Source: Pseudidiomarina marina (GTDB lineage: Bacteria; Pseudomonadota; Gammaproteobacteria; Enterobacterales; Alteromonadaceae). From it: 64,000 nt of DNA. The DNA is taken from assembly GCF_003987045.1 (NCBI RefSeq), contig NZ_PIPZ01000002.1, forward strand, positions 372,001 to 436,000, given 5' to 3'. The notes beneath the pieces are model-generated. The model worked only from the letters and a program-made list of their open reading frames with translations. It made no database searches and had not been told where the DNA came from. The position numbers were made by a program, and so were the translations under genes. Shown piece after piece: positions 26,661 to 36,665 of the stretch (position 1 is the stretch's first letter; every line of letters begins with the position of its first letter).

Positions 26661-26776
26661 GAGCGCCTCCCATAAAGGTATTGGCGCTCAATATATGTTG
26701 TTGCGTTTAATTTATGAACGAACGAATCTTTCTAAGTTAGATTGTTTCGCTATAGCCACCTTTTTTCAAACGTCTG

Positions 26777-27856
26777 CTAATCTCTCGATTGATTTAATGC
26801 CTGAATAGCAAAGCTACCTAACCAGTGCCCGCCTTCATAGCTATCGCCAATTAAATTTGGATACGAATAAGCAACGTGTTTGTCGGCCACGTCACGTAAA
26901 TGCGCGTATTGTGGGTAGGCATTCGCTAGCGCATATAAATTCCACGCTCGGCTGAAGTTTAGGCCATCAAGGTGAACGAGTTTACCGTCACCACGGTCGC
27001 TAACTTTACCTACCTCAAGCTGATAATTTTTATCGGCGAGCTGCGGCATAAAATCAGATAACCAAGGCAAGAACTCGTTCTTCGATAAAACGCGTTGCAT
27101 CAGGCCAATTTCTTCTAAACATGGCGAAATGAAATCATACCCACTTGGTTCCCAACTAATTGGGCAGTTTTTATCAGTAAGAAAATAGGCTTTTGCTCGC
27201 ATCTCAATAAGTTGCTGAAGCTCTGCCAATTCATGGTTTACCGCGTAGTCATAGGCGAAACTCAATCCAAACGCGGTGTTGGTATGTTCACCCACACGCA
27301 CTGGATAAAGTAACTGCGGTAGAAATTCCATATAACGTTGCACAATCACATCAACAAGCGGTTGCAGGTTAGCATAGAGTTCCGCAGCCATTGGGTCGTC
27401 CCAAGCTTCGAGTTCATCGGCCAACTTAAGTAGCCAAGCCCAGCCATACGTGCGTTCAAAGGCTTTATTGATGTCTTTGCTGAAAAATTCCGCTTCGCGC
27501 AGGCCATTCTCTTTGGTGATATTGCGCTTTAATACTTCGCGAGCTTGCTCTGCATGCGCCATGTCTGGAAACTGCCGAAGCAAAGTTACCAACGACCAAT
27601 AACCGTGCGCAGCGCTGTGCCAATCAAAGCAACCATAAAATATTGGGTGATGTTGTGAAGGTTCTTTTAGATCTTCCGCGCTACCGAGCACAATCCCAGT
27701 TTTGTAAGGATAAGGCGTTTCAACACAGTGCAGTGGCAACGTGATTAACTTGTCCGCCTCAGTGAGTGTTAATTCATGCGAACTCTCGGTGCTGGCTTGA
27801 GCTTGTCCAAGCAACCCAAAAGAGAGAAAAACTGCAACGCTCGTTAATTTTTTCAT
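26777..27856 (-). CDS. DUF2891 family secreted protein
   Basis: 359 residues. The signal peptide ends GQAQAS. The family hallmark HPIFYGCFDWHSAAHGYW lies near residue 75, with further conserved blocks GWAWLLKLADEL, YPVRVGEHTNTAFGLSFAYDYA and CPISWEPSGYDFISPCLEE. The helical repeat pattern suggests an alpha/alpha-toroid fold as in glycan-processing enzymes, but no activity is established. AGAAGG precedes the ATG. Confidence 0.88.
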   Translation of the reverse strand: MKKLTSVAVFLSFGLLGQAQASTESSHELTLTEADKLITLPLHCVETPYPYKTGIVLGSAEDLKEPSQHHPIFYGCFDWHSAAHGYWSLVTLLRQFPDMAHAEQAREVLKRNITKENGLREAEFFSKDINKAFERTYGWAWLLKLADELEAWDDPMAAELYANLQPLVDVIVQRYMEFLPQLLYPVRVGEHTNTAFGLSFAYDYAVNHELAELQQLIEMRAKAYFLTDKNCPISWEPSGYDFISPCLEEIGLMQRVLSKNEFLPWLSDFMPQLADKNYQLEVGKVSDRGDGKLVHLDGLNFSRAWNLYALANAYPQYAHLRDVADKHVAYSYPNLIGDSYEGGHWLGSFAIQALNQSRD

Positions 27857-27908
27857 TGTTCTGCCTTCTTAACTTCAGAAGTTATTAACGGTAATGCGCT
27901 GCACGTTT

Positions 27909-29501
27909 TTAATCAACAGCTAGCTGGCGCAAATAGTCGTCATAAGTGCCTGAGAAGTCTCGCATGCCGCTCTCGGTCAATTCGATGATGCGCGTGGCGA
28001 GCGATGACACAAATTCACGGTCGTGACTCACGAACAGTAACGTACCGTCGTAATGCTCAAGCGCGAGGTTCAACGCTTCAATCGATTCCATATCTAAGTG
28101 GTTGGTCGGCTCATCCATAATCAAAATGTTCGGACGCTGCATAATCAGCTTTCCGAAAATCATGCGGCCCTTTTCGCCACCCGACAAAATTGTGACCGGC
28201 TTTTTAATGTCGTCCTGAGAAAACAACATACGGCCAAGCACGCCACGCACCGCTTGTTCATCATGGTGCGGCTGCTTCCACTGACTCATCCAGTCAAATA
28301 CAGTGATTTTTTCTTTAAACCAATCAGCATGGTCCTGCGCGTAGTAACCAATATTGACGTTTTCAGACCATTTGATCATGCCGTTATCAGCTTGATGTTG
28401 CCCAACCAAGCACTTGAGCAACGTGGTTTTGCCGATACCATTGGCACCGAGTATCGCGACTTTCTCGCCGACTTCAATCATGGCGCTCAACTTACGAAGC
28501 ACCTGTAGTTCGTCGAATGATTTGCTTACGCCTTCCATTTCAAGCGCTAATCGATAGAGCTTCTTTTCTTGTTCGAAGCGAATAAATGGACTAACTCGGC
28601 TTGAAGCTTTTACTTCGGCAAGCTGGATTTTTTCAATTTGCTTTGCACGTGACGTGGCTTGCTTTGCCTTCGAGGCGTTTGCCGAGAAGCGACTCACAAA
28701 TTGTTGTAATTCGGCGATCTTCCCTTTCTTTTTCGCATTATCATTGAGCAATTGCTCACGCGCTTGCGTCGCAGCAAACATGTATTGGTCGTAATTGCCG
28801 GGATATACGCGTAATTCGCCATAATCAATATCCGCCATATGCGTACACACACTGTTTAAGAAATGACGGTCGTGCGAAATAATGATCATGGTAGCTTGGC
28901 GATCGTTCAAAATGTTTTCCAGCCAACGAATGGTGTTGATATCCAAATTGTTGGTTGGTTCGTCAAGCAACATGATGTCTGGGTCAGAGAACAACACTTG
29001 CGCCAATAGCACACGTAACTTTAAGCCCGGCGCAATCTCGCTCATTAATCCGAAGTGAGATTCCAACGAAATGCCAACGCCTAATAAAAGTTCACCTGCA
29101 CGTGACTCAGCGGTGTAACCATCCATTTCAGCAAAGGCAACCTCAAGGTCAGCCACCCGCATGCCATCTTCTTCGCTCATTTCTGCCATGCCATAAATGC
29201 GATCGCGTTCAGCTTTTACTTGCCATAATTCTTCATGGCCCATAATCACCGTATCAATGACACTGTATTGCTCGTAGGCAAACTGATCTTGGCGCAATTT
29301 ACCCACGCGCATATTTGGTTCAATAGAAACGTTTCCGGCTGATGGCTCTTGCTCGCCACTAAGGATACGCATGAACGTTGACTTGCCGCAGCCGTTTGCG
29401 CCAATCAAACCATAGCGATTACCTTCGCCAAACTTAACAGAAATGTTTTCAAAAAGAGGTTTTGCACCAAATTGCATGGTGATATTTGCAGCAGAAATCA
29501 C
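27909..29501 (-). CDS. ybiT: ABC-F ATPase YbiT
   Basis: 530 residues, two ABC domains with Walker A ([18 protein letters not shown]), signatures ([24 protein letters not shown]) and Walker B with [16 protein letters not shown]. No membrane segment, as in ABC-F translation factors. The sequence follows E. coli YbiT closely as I remember it, including the [15 protein letters not shown] region. It acts on the ribosome, probably at stalled elongation complexes. It starts with GTG at 29501; the second domain's signature is canonical, the first is degenerate, as in the family. Confidence 0.95.
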   Translation of the reverse strand: MISAANITMQFGAKPLFENISVKFGEGNRYGLIGANGCGKSTFMRILSGEQEPSAGNVSIEPNMRVGKLRQDQFAYEQYSVIDTVIMGHEELWQVKAERDRIYGMAEMSEEDGMRVADLEVAFAEMDGYTAESRAGELLLGVGISLESHFGLMSEIAPGLKLRVLLAQVLFSDPDIMLLDEPTNNLDINTIRWLENILNDRQATMIIISHDRHFLNSVCTHMADIDYGELRVYPGNYDQYMFAATQAREQLLNDNAKKKGKIAELQQFVSRFSANASKAKQATSRAKQIEKIQLAEVKASSRVSPFIRFEQEKKLYRLALEMEGVSKSFDELQVLRKLSAMIEVGEKVAILGANGIGKTTLLKCLVGQHQADNGMIKWSENVNIGYYAQDHADWFKEKITVFDWMSQWKQPHHDEQAVRGVLGRMLFSQDDIKKPVTILSGGEKGRMIFGKLIMQRPNILIMDEPTNHLDMESIEALNLALEHYDGTLLFVSHDREFVSSLATRIIELTESGMRDFSGTYDDYLRQLAVD

Positions 29502-29596
29502 GTTTTAACACCCGAACAAAAAATAGGCGCGTAATCTACGTGGTTTAGACGAAAAACACAAAGGAAGTTTGCGGTTTCAGCAAATAAAGTTAGCGC

Positions 29597-30259
29597 TTAT
29601 ACTGCGCTTCCGAATTTAGATGAATGTCGCTGAATAATTTCTAGCACCTCATCGTCACTTACTTGCGAGAAATCCTGATACCAATAACCGATAGCAGCAA
29701 ACGGATACGGTTTCGCCAAACAGACCAACCTATCAATATCGCTTCGTATTTCCAGCGCGGTTTCGCGGGCGGCAACGGGAACTGCCACCACGATAGTGCC
29801 GGCTTTATCTCTTTTGAGCACTTTAATCGCTGCCTTCATTGTTGCTCCTGTCGCCAGCCCATCATCAACTAAAATGACAGTTTTTCCCGTAACTTTGGGT
29901 AATGGCGTTCCCGAGCGATAGAGTTGTTGACGGCGCTCTAGTTCTTGGCGCTCACGTTGCTCGATACGGGCGATCTCGCGCGTATCAATCGCCAAGGTTT
30001 CCACTATCTCATTGTTAAGTACACGAACACCGTTCTCTGAAATTGCGCCCATCGCTACCTCGGGTTGACCAGGAACACCCAATTTTCGAACAAGTAAAAC
30101 GGAAAGCGGCACGCCGAGCCGCTGCGCAATTGGCTCTGCCACTGGAACACCGCCGCGCGGCAGTGCCAAGACAAGAACATTGGTGAGACTGGTCATCGAT
30201 GCTAATTCGCTTGCCAGTTGTTCTCCGGCTTCTCGACGATTTTTAAATGGTAACTTCAT
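29597..30259 (-). CDS. phosphoribosyltransferase
   Basis: 220 residues from the ATG at 30259. An in-frame ATG at 30358 would add 33 unconserved residues that overlap the divergent transporter gene. PRPP-binding loop VILVDDGLATGAT at about residue 125; ALPRGGVPVAEPIAQRLGVP near the N-terminus is typical of the stand-alone type I PRTase family found with erythromycin-esterase or dienelactone hydrolase domains. The physiological substrate is unknown. Divergent from benE. Confidence 0.85.
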   Translation of the reverse strand: MKLPFKNRREAGEQLASELASMTSLTNVLVLALPRGGVPVAEPIAQRLGVPLSVLLVRKLGVPGQPEVAMGAISENGVRVLNNEIVETLAIDTREIARIEQRERQELERRQQLYRSGTPLPKVTGKTVILVDDGLATGATMKAAIKVLKRDKAGTIVVAVPVAARETALEIRSDIDRLVCLAKPYPFAAIGYWYQDFSQVSDDEVLEIIQRHSSKFGSAV

Positions 30260-30339
30260 TCGGTTTTGTCGTTCCCTAAAAACGGCAATATGCTTAATAT
30301 GACAATAGTTCATCGATGTCCCGTTTTGGAAACAAATGC

Positions 30340-31509
30340 ATGAAATTTTCTCTATCACACATTTCTGCCGGCGCTACAGCCGTATTTGTTGGTTATAGCA
30401 GTGCCGTGGTACTGATACTTGAAGCGGTGAAAACGCTCAATGGTTCGCCTGCGGTGCAAAGTTCATGGCTACTTGCACTTGGTCTCGCTATGGGCATGAC
30501 CAGTATTGTTTTGTCGTTGCGTTATAAAGCTCCCATATTTACGGCTTGGTCAACACCCGGCGTTGCGTTACTCATTGTGGCACTCGAGGGCGTATCACTA
30601 TCTCAGGCTGTTGGTATTTTTATTTTCTCGTCTGCGCTTATTGTTCTGTTTGGTTTAAGCGGCATTTCAGATCGCCTGATAAAGTACATTCCGGTATCGG
30701 TAGCCGCGGCGATTCTCGCCGGTATTTTGTTGAAATTTGTATTGGCGGTCATGCCGGCAGTTTATGAGCAACCGATTATCGCTGGTTCGCTTGTGATTGC
30801 ATTCTTTGTGTTGCGTTATTTCACCCCACGGTTTGTATTTTTCTGGGTTCTCTTGCTGGCGATCGGTTTACCAGCCTTCATGCAAGATCTTAATTTCTCC
30901 CAATTAACATTTTCAATGCCGACATGGGTTTGGGTTTGGCCTGAGTTTGATTTGTCATTAATGATTGGGGTTGGTATTCCATTATTTGTTGTGACAATGG
31001 TGTCGCAGAACCTACCAGGCATAATGATGCTGCGTAGCAATGGTTATACACCCCCCATGTCGCCACTTCTTACAACAACCGGTTTAGCTGGTTTAATTCT
31101 TGCGCCGTTGGGAGCTTTTGCAATAAACCTCGCAGCAATTACAGCCGCTATTTGCCAATCGTCAGACGCTGATCCAGATAGCTCTCAGCGTTACAAAGCA
31201 GCCGTAGCCGGCGGTATATTTTATCTCCTTGCTGGTTTAGCAAGTTCGGCAATTGTTGGGTTGTTTCTAATGTTACCTGCCGCAGTTACTGCCACCATCG
31301 CCGGCCTAGCGTTATTACCGGTGCTAAGTACGAACATGTTTAAAGCTTTTAGCGACGCTAATAATCAACTTCCGCCCATTTTGGCTTTCTTAACCACCGC
31401 ATCCGGGACACATTTTTTCGGAATTAATAGTTCATTCTGGGGGTTACTGATTGGCATTGTGGCGTACTACCTTGCGCAGCACTTTAAATCGAAGCAGGCG
31501 GGAAAATAG
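30340..31509 (+). CDS. benE: benzoate/H+ symporter family transporter (BenE/YdcO)
   Basis: 389 residues from the ATG at 30340 (KFSLSHISAG); an ATG at 30316 adds eight residues without conserved character. It matches E. coli YdcO along its length: FTAWSTPGVALL, VSQNLPGIMMLRSNGY, AAITAAICQS, ALLPVLSTNMF. About 12 membrane segments. The family has been linked to benzoate uptake, but no benzoate catabolism gene is nearby, so the substrate may differ. Confidence 0.88.
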   Translation: MKFSLSHISAGATAVFVGYSSAVVLILEAVKTLNGSPAVQSSWLLALGLAMGMTSIVLSLRYKAPIFTAWSTPGVALLIVALEGVSLSQAVGIFIFSSALIVLFGLSGISDRLIKYIPVSVAAAILAGILLKFVLAVMPAVYEQPIIAGSLVIAFFVLRYFTPRFVFFWVLLLAIGLPAFMQDLNFSQLTFSMPTWVWVWPEFDLSLMIGVGIPLFVVTMVSQNLPGIMMLRSNGYTPPMSPLLTTTGLAGLILAPLGAFAINLAAITAAICQSSDADPDSSQRYKAAVAGGIFYLLAGLASSAIVGLFLMLPAAVTATIAGLALLPVLSTNMFKAFSDANNQLPPILAFLTTASGTHFFGINSSFWGLLIGIVAYYLAQHFKSKQAGK

Positions 31510-31517
31510 ACCATCAA

Positions 31518-31551
31518 AAAACCCCAATAACTTTGCAATTATTGGGGTTTT
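31518..31551. terminator. bidirectional terminator between benE and the S9D peptidase
   Basis: AAAACCCCAATAA / TTATTGGGGTTTT, a perfect 13-bp inverted repeat with an 8-base loop. The A and T tracts at its ends serve both converging genes. Confidence 0.88.
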
Positions 31552-31571
31552 AAAGTCACCGAAAATAAAAT

Positions 31572-34001
31572 TTACTTCTCTTCTTTTAAGTAGGTATCGA
31601 GCCAGCGTGTTTGCTCCCACAACATGTGCAGAATTGATTCACGTGCACGATAGCCATGAGACTCATGCGGTAACATCACCAAGCGCGAACTGCCACCTAA
31701 GCCTTTAATGGCTTGATACAGACGCTCAGACTGCATCGGGAAAGTACCTGAGTTGTTATCGTTAGAACCATGAATCATCAACAATGGCTCGTTGATTTTA
31801 TGCGCATGGAAAAACGGTGACATGCGAATGTACAAATCAGGGTCATCCCAAACAGTACGTTCTTCACGCTGGAAGCCAAATGGCGTCAAACTGCGGTTGT
31901 ACGCGCCACTTCGAGCGATACCGGTGGTGAACAAATCACTGTGCGCCAGCATGTTTGCTGTCATAAAGGCGCCGTAGGAGTGCCCGCCAAGTGCTACACG
32001 TTCTGGATCGGTCACACCGCGCTCAACACCCGCTTGAATCGCCGCTTTACCGTTCATCACCAATTGCTCAATGAAGGTGTCATTCGGTTGTTTATCACCC
32101 TCCCCAACAATTGGCATGGTGGCGCTATCAAGCACCGCATAGCCTTGCGTCGCGAGGTATTGCGGACCCCAATAACTAATGCGAACGAATTCATATGGCG
32201 AACCCGAAACTTGCGCTGCGGCAGCTGAACTCTTGTATTCGCGTGGATAAGCCCAAACCATAGTCGGCAATGGACCATCGCGGTCTTTGTCATAACCAGC
32301 GGGTAAATACAGCTCCGCAGACATTGGCAAGCCATCTTCACGCTTATAAGTAATCAGTTCGCGCGTAATGCCTAATGTATGTGGCATAGGGTGCGGCGTT
32401 TCTGTCAAAGCACGAAGTTTGTTGTCATCGAGATCGCGAACATAGAAGTCTGCAGGATCATCGACACCTTCACGTTGCGTCAAGAAGGTAAGCTCTTCGG
32501 CATCAATGATGTCACGCGGCTGCTCAAAATATGGTGCTTCACTGCGCCACAAACGTTCGCTCTCGCCGGTTGCAAGGCTGTAGCTGTCCACAAATGGACG
32601 GTCGCCTTCGTCGGAAGCGCCAGCACCTCTTAGCAACATATTGTCGCCATCAACATACAGTAACGTTCGACCATCTTGTTGCACGGTGAACGGTTGACCT
32701 GGATCGTTATAGCGATCTTCCCACGAGCGTTCCCAAACAAGTTTCGGCTCGGCTGCGCCTGTACCATCCACCAACCAGAGCTTCTCATCGCGGTCCGCCC
32801 ACCAACGTTCCCACACCAACATGGTGTCAGCATCAGCAGCCAATAAACGCGAGTATCGCTTGCTTAAATCGAGTAGTTTTTGCGGCTCTTCGTTAAACGG
32901 CGCTGCTTGTTGATACACGCGGTCACGAATTTCAGTTTTAACAGCTGGGTCGCCTTGGTCGGCGGCTTCTGCCCAAACTAAGGTGGCATCCGCGTCGTTA
33001 CGCCAGCTAATCGAGCGGCGTCCTTGTTCAACCGCGTCAAAAGCGATCGGTAAGTTATCGGCCAACGGTTGCTCAGCAACGGTATAAACCGCTTTGCCAC
33101 TCGTATTCCAGACTTTTGTTGTGACTGGGAAGCGGTACCAAGGCACGGCATAAGAGTATGGGCGTTCAATATTCGCAACCAGCAAGAACTCGTCGTTTGG
33201 CGAGGTGCTTACGCTACGATAAATAGCCGGCTCACCGACTTCTTTCGTACGACCATTCACGCCAACAAAACTGATTTGGCTGGTGAAATAATAATCAAAC
33301 AGCAACTCATCTTGTTTATTCTGCAGCAAATCTTGATAGGTACGACCAGGAGCGTTACGCCCCATACTCTCAGTGATGACTGGGCCGGTCGGTACTGTCT
33401 TCAGCGCTGGTTTCTTCATCCCACTTGCTACGGTGTAGGTATACAATCCTGCACTATCATGGCGCCACTCTAGCATCGGCCCCCAAACGGCATTCAACGA
33501 CTGCTTGGTTAAACGCTTCGCTCGAGTTTTTTCAATATCGACAAGCCAAAGTTCAACGTTTTCAGCTGTCATTTGTGCAAACGCGACATAGTCGCCATTA
33601 GGCGCCCAACTGGCGCCAATAATTTTCAATTCTTCAGGTAACCCTTTAATGCGCAGACTCTCGCCTGAATCGACATCAACGAACCCTAACGAGCTTATGT
33701 ATCGAGCTTGGCTAACTGTATAGTTGGCCGGATTGATGCGACGTCCGGCCAGTTTCAGCTCGTCAGCGGCAACGTCCGCAATAGTTGGCAGCGACGGATA
33801 GTTCATCACCATCAGCAAATCACCATTTGGACTCAAACTACCGCCAGGTGACGGAGCAGCATCAACAATATCAATTAGCCCCTGACTTGGCTGCTGGTAA
33901 TCAATTTTAACTGGATTAGCATTAATCGGCGCTGAACTTAACAAAAACGAGCCAAGCCCCAGCGCTAATACCAATGCATTCAATGCGGAAGGTTTGTTCA
34001 T
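31572..34001 (-). CDS. secreted S9 peptidase, glutamyl-endopeptidase-like (S9D)
   Basis: 809 residues from the ATG at 34001 (AAAAGG in front; an alternative start at 34040 lacks one). The signal peptide ends APINANP. A long beta-propeller precedes the hydrolase domain. Triad: Ser in GGHSYGAFMTANMLAH, Asp in IHGSNDNNSGT, His in PHESHGYRA. The Ser block is that of the plant chloroplast glutamyl endopeptidase group, suggesting cleavage after Glu; this is inferred from family resemblance only. Confidence 0.92.
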   Translation of the reverse strand: MNKPSALNALVLALGLGSFLLSSAPINANPVKIDYQQPSQGLIDIVDAAPSPGGSLSPNGDLLMVMNYPSLPTIADVAADELKLAGRRINPANYTVSQARYISSLGFVDVDSGESLRIKGLPEELKIIGASWAPNGDYVAFAQMTAENVELWLVDIEKTRAKRLTKQSLNAVWGPMLEWRHDSAGLYTYTVASGMKKPALKTVPTGPVITESMGRNAPGRTYQDLLQNKQDELLFDYYFTSQISFVGVNGRTKEVGEPAIYRSVSTSPNDEFLLVANIERPYSYAVPWYRFPVTTKVWNTSGKAVYTVAEQPLADNLPIAFDAVEQGRRSISWRNDADATLVWAEAADQGDPAVKTEIRDRVYQQAAPFNEEPQKLLDLSKRYSRLLAADADTMLVWERWWADRDEKLWLVDGTGAAEPKLVWERSWEDRYNDPGQPFTVQQDGRTLLYVDGDNMLLRGAGASDEGDRPFVDSYSLATGESERLWRSEAPYFEQPRDIIDAEELTFLTQREGVDDPADFYVRDLDDNKLRALTETPHPMPHTLGITRELITYKREDGLPMSAELYLPAGYDKDRDGPLPTMVWAYPREYKSSAAAAQVSGSPYEFVRISYWGPQYLATQGYAVLDSATMPIVGEGDKQPNDTFIEQLVMNGKAAIQAGVERGVTDPERVALGGHSYGAFMTANMLAHSDLFTTGIARSGAYNRSLTPFGFQREERTVWDDPDLYIRMSPFFHAHKINEPLLMIHGSNDNNSGTFPMQSERLYQAIKGLGGSSRLVMLPHESHGYRARESILHMLWEQTRWLDTYLKEEK

Positions 34002-34208
34002 AAACAATGCCTTTTTGTTGTCTTTAGTTGTTGTTATCAAGTTAACACAATTTTACAACTGGCCGTTTTCCTCGAACGCAAACATCATGTGATTCAACGC
34101 ATTATTACTAACTAATTTTGTTTTCGAGAGGGAAGTTCGACAGTCTCACAATCACTAACTATACTTCGTTCACTATTGGTACAGCGAGTTGTATCGAGGA
34201 GGTCAATC

Positions 34209-34691
34209 ATGAGCTCTCACTTTCCCAAAGATCCGCAAAAAACGCTTGGTCAACGAGGCGTTTGGCAACCCAAATTATCGCCACACAAATTAAAGAGTCC
34301 GTCGGTTTGTTCACAGTGTGGTGTGGTGTATCAAAATTCTCGTTGGCAGTGGCTCGAGCGGCCAGAACCTGATGCAGCAGAGGTAATCTGCCCGGCATGC
34401 GAATTAATTCAAAATGGGCAGTCAAACGGTCGCTTGATGCTTGCCGGTGATTTTTTTCAAGCGCACCGAGATGAAGTGCTCGGGCTTGTTCGACACGTCA
34501 TCGAAGTCGAAACCAAACAACACCCTCTGAACCGACTTATTGATCTGCACTCTGATGCTGATGAAACAGTGCTTACTTTCACGGATGGTCACCATCCAAA
34601 GCGAATTGGTCATGCGCTAGAACAAGCCTATGATGGAAAGTTTGAAATTAGCTATAACGAAGATTACTGTGAAGCCTCGTGGCGGCGCTAA
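34209..34691 (+). CDS. BCAM0308-type zinc-binding protein
   Basis: 160 residues from the ATG at 34209, which has a strong GAGGAGG eight bases upstream. Two Cys pairs (VCSQCG and CPAC) make a probable zinc ribbon in the first half. The second half has LMLAGDFFQAHRDEVLGLVR and an alpha/beta region. These match the BCAM0308 group of unknown function. Genes of this group often lie among stress functions, and glutathione peroxidase follows here. Confidence 0.75.
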   Translation: MSSHFPKDPQKTLGQRGVWQPKLSPHKLKSPSVCSQCGVVYQNSRWQWLERPEPDAAEVICPACELIQNGQSNGRLMLAGDFFQAHRDEVLGLVRHVIEVETKQHPLNRLIDLHSDADETVLTFTDGHHPKRIGHALEQAYDGKFEISYNEDYCEASWRR

Positions 34692-34715
34692 CTTGATATG
34701 GCTCATATGTCATCG

Positions 34716-34735
34716 CGATCAAAGTGATCGTTTTT
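34716..34735 (+). terminator. short terminator after the BCAM0308-type gene
   Basis: CGATCA-AAG-TGATCG followed by TTTTT. Six-base-pair stem with a five-T run. Confidence 0.55.
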
Positions 34736-34813
34736 ATCACGATATCGCTATTACTTGGTGATCGTCGTATGTTGTAGTTCATCTTTCATCAAATTGTTGT
34801 GGAGCTTTTTACA

Positions 34814-35461
34814 ATGAAGCAACCGGTTCAAACTAAAATTGGCAAGCGCATTGCGCTAATTGCGGCAGCAGGCATTGCTGGTGTTACCTTATTTTCAGCT
34901 GTTGCCGGTGGCACGCAAAAAGAAGTGACAACAGCGCAGCGTGCGGCACAGAGCTTTGCTACAACGGATAAAGAATGTTTAGCAACGTTCGACCACAGTA
35001 TGCGAGCGTTACACTCGAAAGATAATCACAACTTATGCGAGCTAACAAAGAATCGCGTCGTGATGGTGGTAAATACGGCAAGCAAATGCGGCTACACAGG
35101 CCAGTTCGAAGGGCTTGAGGAGCTCTATCAAGCCTACAAAGAAGAAGACTTCGTTATTTTAGGATTCCCTTCCGACTCATTTCGCCAAGAGCATAACGAA
35201 GAGGAAGAGACAGCAACGGTTTGTTTCGTTAATTTTGGCGTCACGTTTCCAATGATGGCAACAACATCGGTAAAAGGCGACGAAGCAAATACAATTTTCA
35301 AAGCACTGACTCAAGCTACCGAGCAAGCCCCTGGCTGGAACTTTCATAAATACATTGTTTCGGCAAATGGAAAACAGGTAACGAGTTTTCCAAGCAAAGT
35401 AGAACCCATGGATAAACGTATCACTGAGGTGATTGACCGCTACTTAAATTCAGCTGAATAG
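34814..35461 (+). CDS. exported glutathione peroxidase
   Basis: 215 residues from the ATG at 34814. An N-terminal hydrophobic segment (about residues 10-30, IALIAAAGIAGVTLFSAVAGG) suggests export or anchoring. The peroxidatic Cys is Cys92 in NTASKCGYTGQFEGLE. Downstream are ILGFPSDSFRQEHNEEEE and the Trp motif GWNFHKYIV. It is a Cys rather than selenocysteine enzyme. It reduces hydroperoxides; most bacterial members use thioredoxin rather than glutathione. The extended N-terminus (about 60 residues) before the core domain is longer than in typical family members. Confidence 0.9.
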   Translation: MKQPVQTKIGKRIALIAAAGIAGVTLFSAVAGGTQKEVTTAQRAAQSFATTDKECLATFDHSMRALHSKDNHNLCELTKNRVVMVVNTASKCGYTGQFEGLEELYQAYKEEDFVILGFPSDSFRQEHNEEEETATVCFVNFGVTFPMMATTSVKGDEANTIFKALTQATEQAPGWNFHKYIVSANGKQVTSFPSKVEPMDKRITEVIDRYLNSAE

Positions 35462-35497
35462 GCCGTTAGCAAACGACCTTTATATTGCGCTCATCCC

Positions 35498-35530
35498 GGT
35501 TTGTGGTCATTATCTTAATAACCACAAACC
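35498..35530 (+). promoter_or_regulatory. 10-bp perfect hairpin in the leader of the glycosyltransferase gene
   Basis: GGTTTGTGGT / ACCACAAACC with a 13-base spacer. It ends just before the ribosome site AAAGGATGAGG. It may be a weak terminator of the gene before it or a translational control element for the gene after it. Confidence 0.45.
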
Positions 35531-35546
35531 AAAGGATGAGGACTTT

Positions 35547-36578
35547 GTGTCAAAGCCAGTCATCGTAATACCTGCATACAATCCAAATAACGAACTACTG
35601 CACTTAATTGAAGCGTTGCAGGAATTTCGCCAACACTATGACAGTATTGTCGTCATCAATGACGGTAGCGCCAGCGCTGATGTTTTTTCCCGATTACCGC
35701 AAATTGATAATTTGCATGTACTCACCCATGACGATAATCGTGGCAAAGGTGCCGCGCTGAAATCTGGTTTTCAGTGGGTACTCGATAATAAACCCAACAG
35801 TCTCGGCGCGATAACTGCGGATGCAGATGGCCAGCATTTACCGACAGATATTATTCGGGTTCTGGATCAATTTCGCCAGAACCCTCAGGAACTCTGGCTT
35901 GGTAGCCGAAATTTCAAACGCCGAGGTATTCCGTTTCGTTCATGGCTTGGCAATACGTTTGCTCGTTATACCTTTCGTCTGGGCTTGCGTATTCATATCC
36001 CTGACACCCAAACCGGATTACGTGGCATTCCAATCAAGTTGCTCAATGCATTGGTTCACACGCCAAGCGATCACTATGAGTTTGAACTTGATATGCTGAT
36101 TTTAGCTAAGCAGGAAGAGGTTCCATTTCGCTCGATTGAGATCACGACCGTTTATGAACAAGGTAACGCCAGCAGTCACTTTCGCCCATTGCAAGACTCC
36201 ATCCTAATTTATAAAAAATTCCTGAAGTTTTCTGGTGTCGGTATTGCATCGGCAGCGCTAGACTATGGTTTATTCGCTCTCGTTTATGGATTGACTGGAG
36301 AAATTCTATTCGCAATTGCCTCCGCAAGACTTGTTTCCGGCATTTTTAACTTCACACTCAACCGACAATGGGTATTTGGTAAAGGCCGTTCGCTCGCCAC
36401 TGATGCGTTGAAATACACCACACTCGCTATTGTGCTTGTCCTCGCAAATTATCTATTTACGAAAACCCTTTACGCTGTTGGATTATCCCCATTTATTGGG
36501 AAACCCGTTGCAGAAATCATTGTTTTTCTGCTGAGTTATCGCTTTCAGAAAAAGTTAGTGTTTCGCCGTAGTGTGTAA
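35547..36578 (+). CDS. glycosyltransferase family 2 fused to a GtrA-like membrane domain
   Basis: 343 residues. Residues 1-210 are a GT2 domain: VIVIPAYNPN, VVINDGSA, DNRGKGAALKSGF, TADADGQH (DxD). Residues 225-343 are a GtrA domain with four helices (FLKFSGVGIASAALDYGLFA, SGIFNFTLNRQWVFG). Dolichol-phosphate-mannose-synthase-like enzymes transfer a sugar to polyprenyl phosphate, and GtrA-type proteins are thought to flip such lipids. The fusion puts both steps in one chain. The GTG start has AAAGGATGAGG eight bases upstream. Confidence 0.9.
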   Translation: MSKPVIVIPAYNPNNELLHLIEALQEFRQHYDSIVVINDGSASADVFSRLPQIDNLHVLTHDDNRGKGAALKSGFQWVLDNKPNSLGAITADADGQHLPTDIIRVLDQFRQNPQELWLGSRNFKRRGIPFRSWLGNTFARYTFRLGLRIHIPDTQTGLRGIPIKLLNALVHTPSDHYEFELDMLILAKQEEVPFRSIEITTVYEQGNASSHFRPLQDSILIYKKFLKFSGVGIASAALDYGLFALVYGLTGEILFAIASARLVSGIFNFTLNRQWVFGKGRSLATDALKYTTLAIVLVLANYLFTKTLYAVGLSPFIGKPVAEIIVFLLSYRFQKKLVFRRSV

Positions 36579-36665
36579 TCTGGCTCTGAACATATCTTTT
36601 ATCCCAAATATCGCCTATAACATATAACACTGCCGCAACAATGGGTTACGGCTATTTACAGTGAG

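Noticed and set aside
30259-30358. Longer N-terminus of the phosphoribosyltransferase
   Set aside because: The extra 33 residues are Cys/His-rich without family similarity and overlap the divergent transporter start; the shorter start fits the family.
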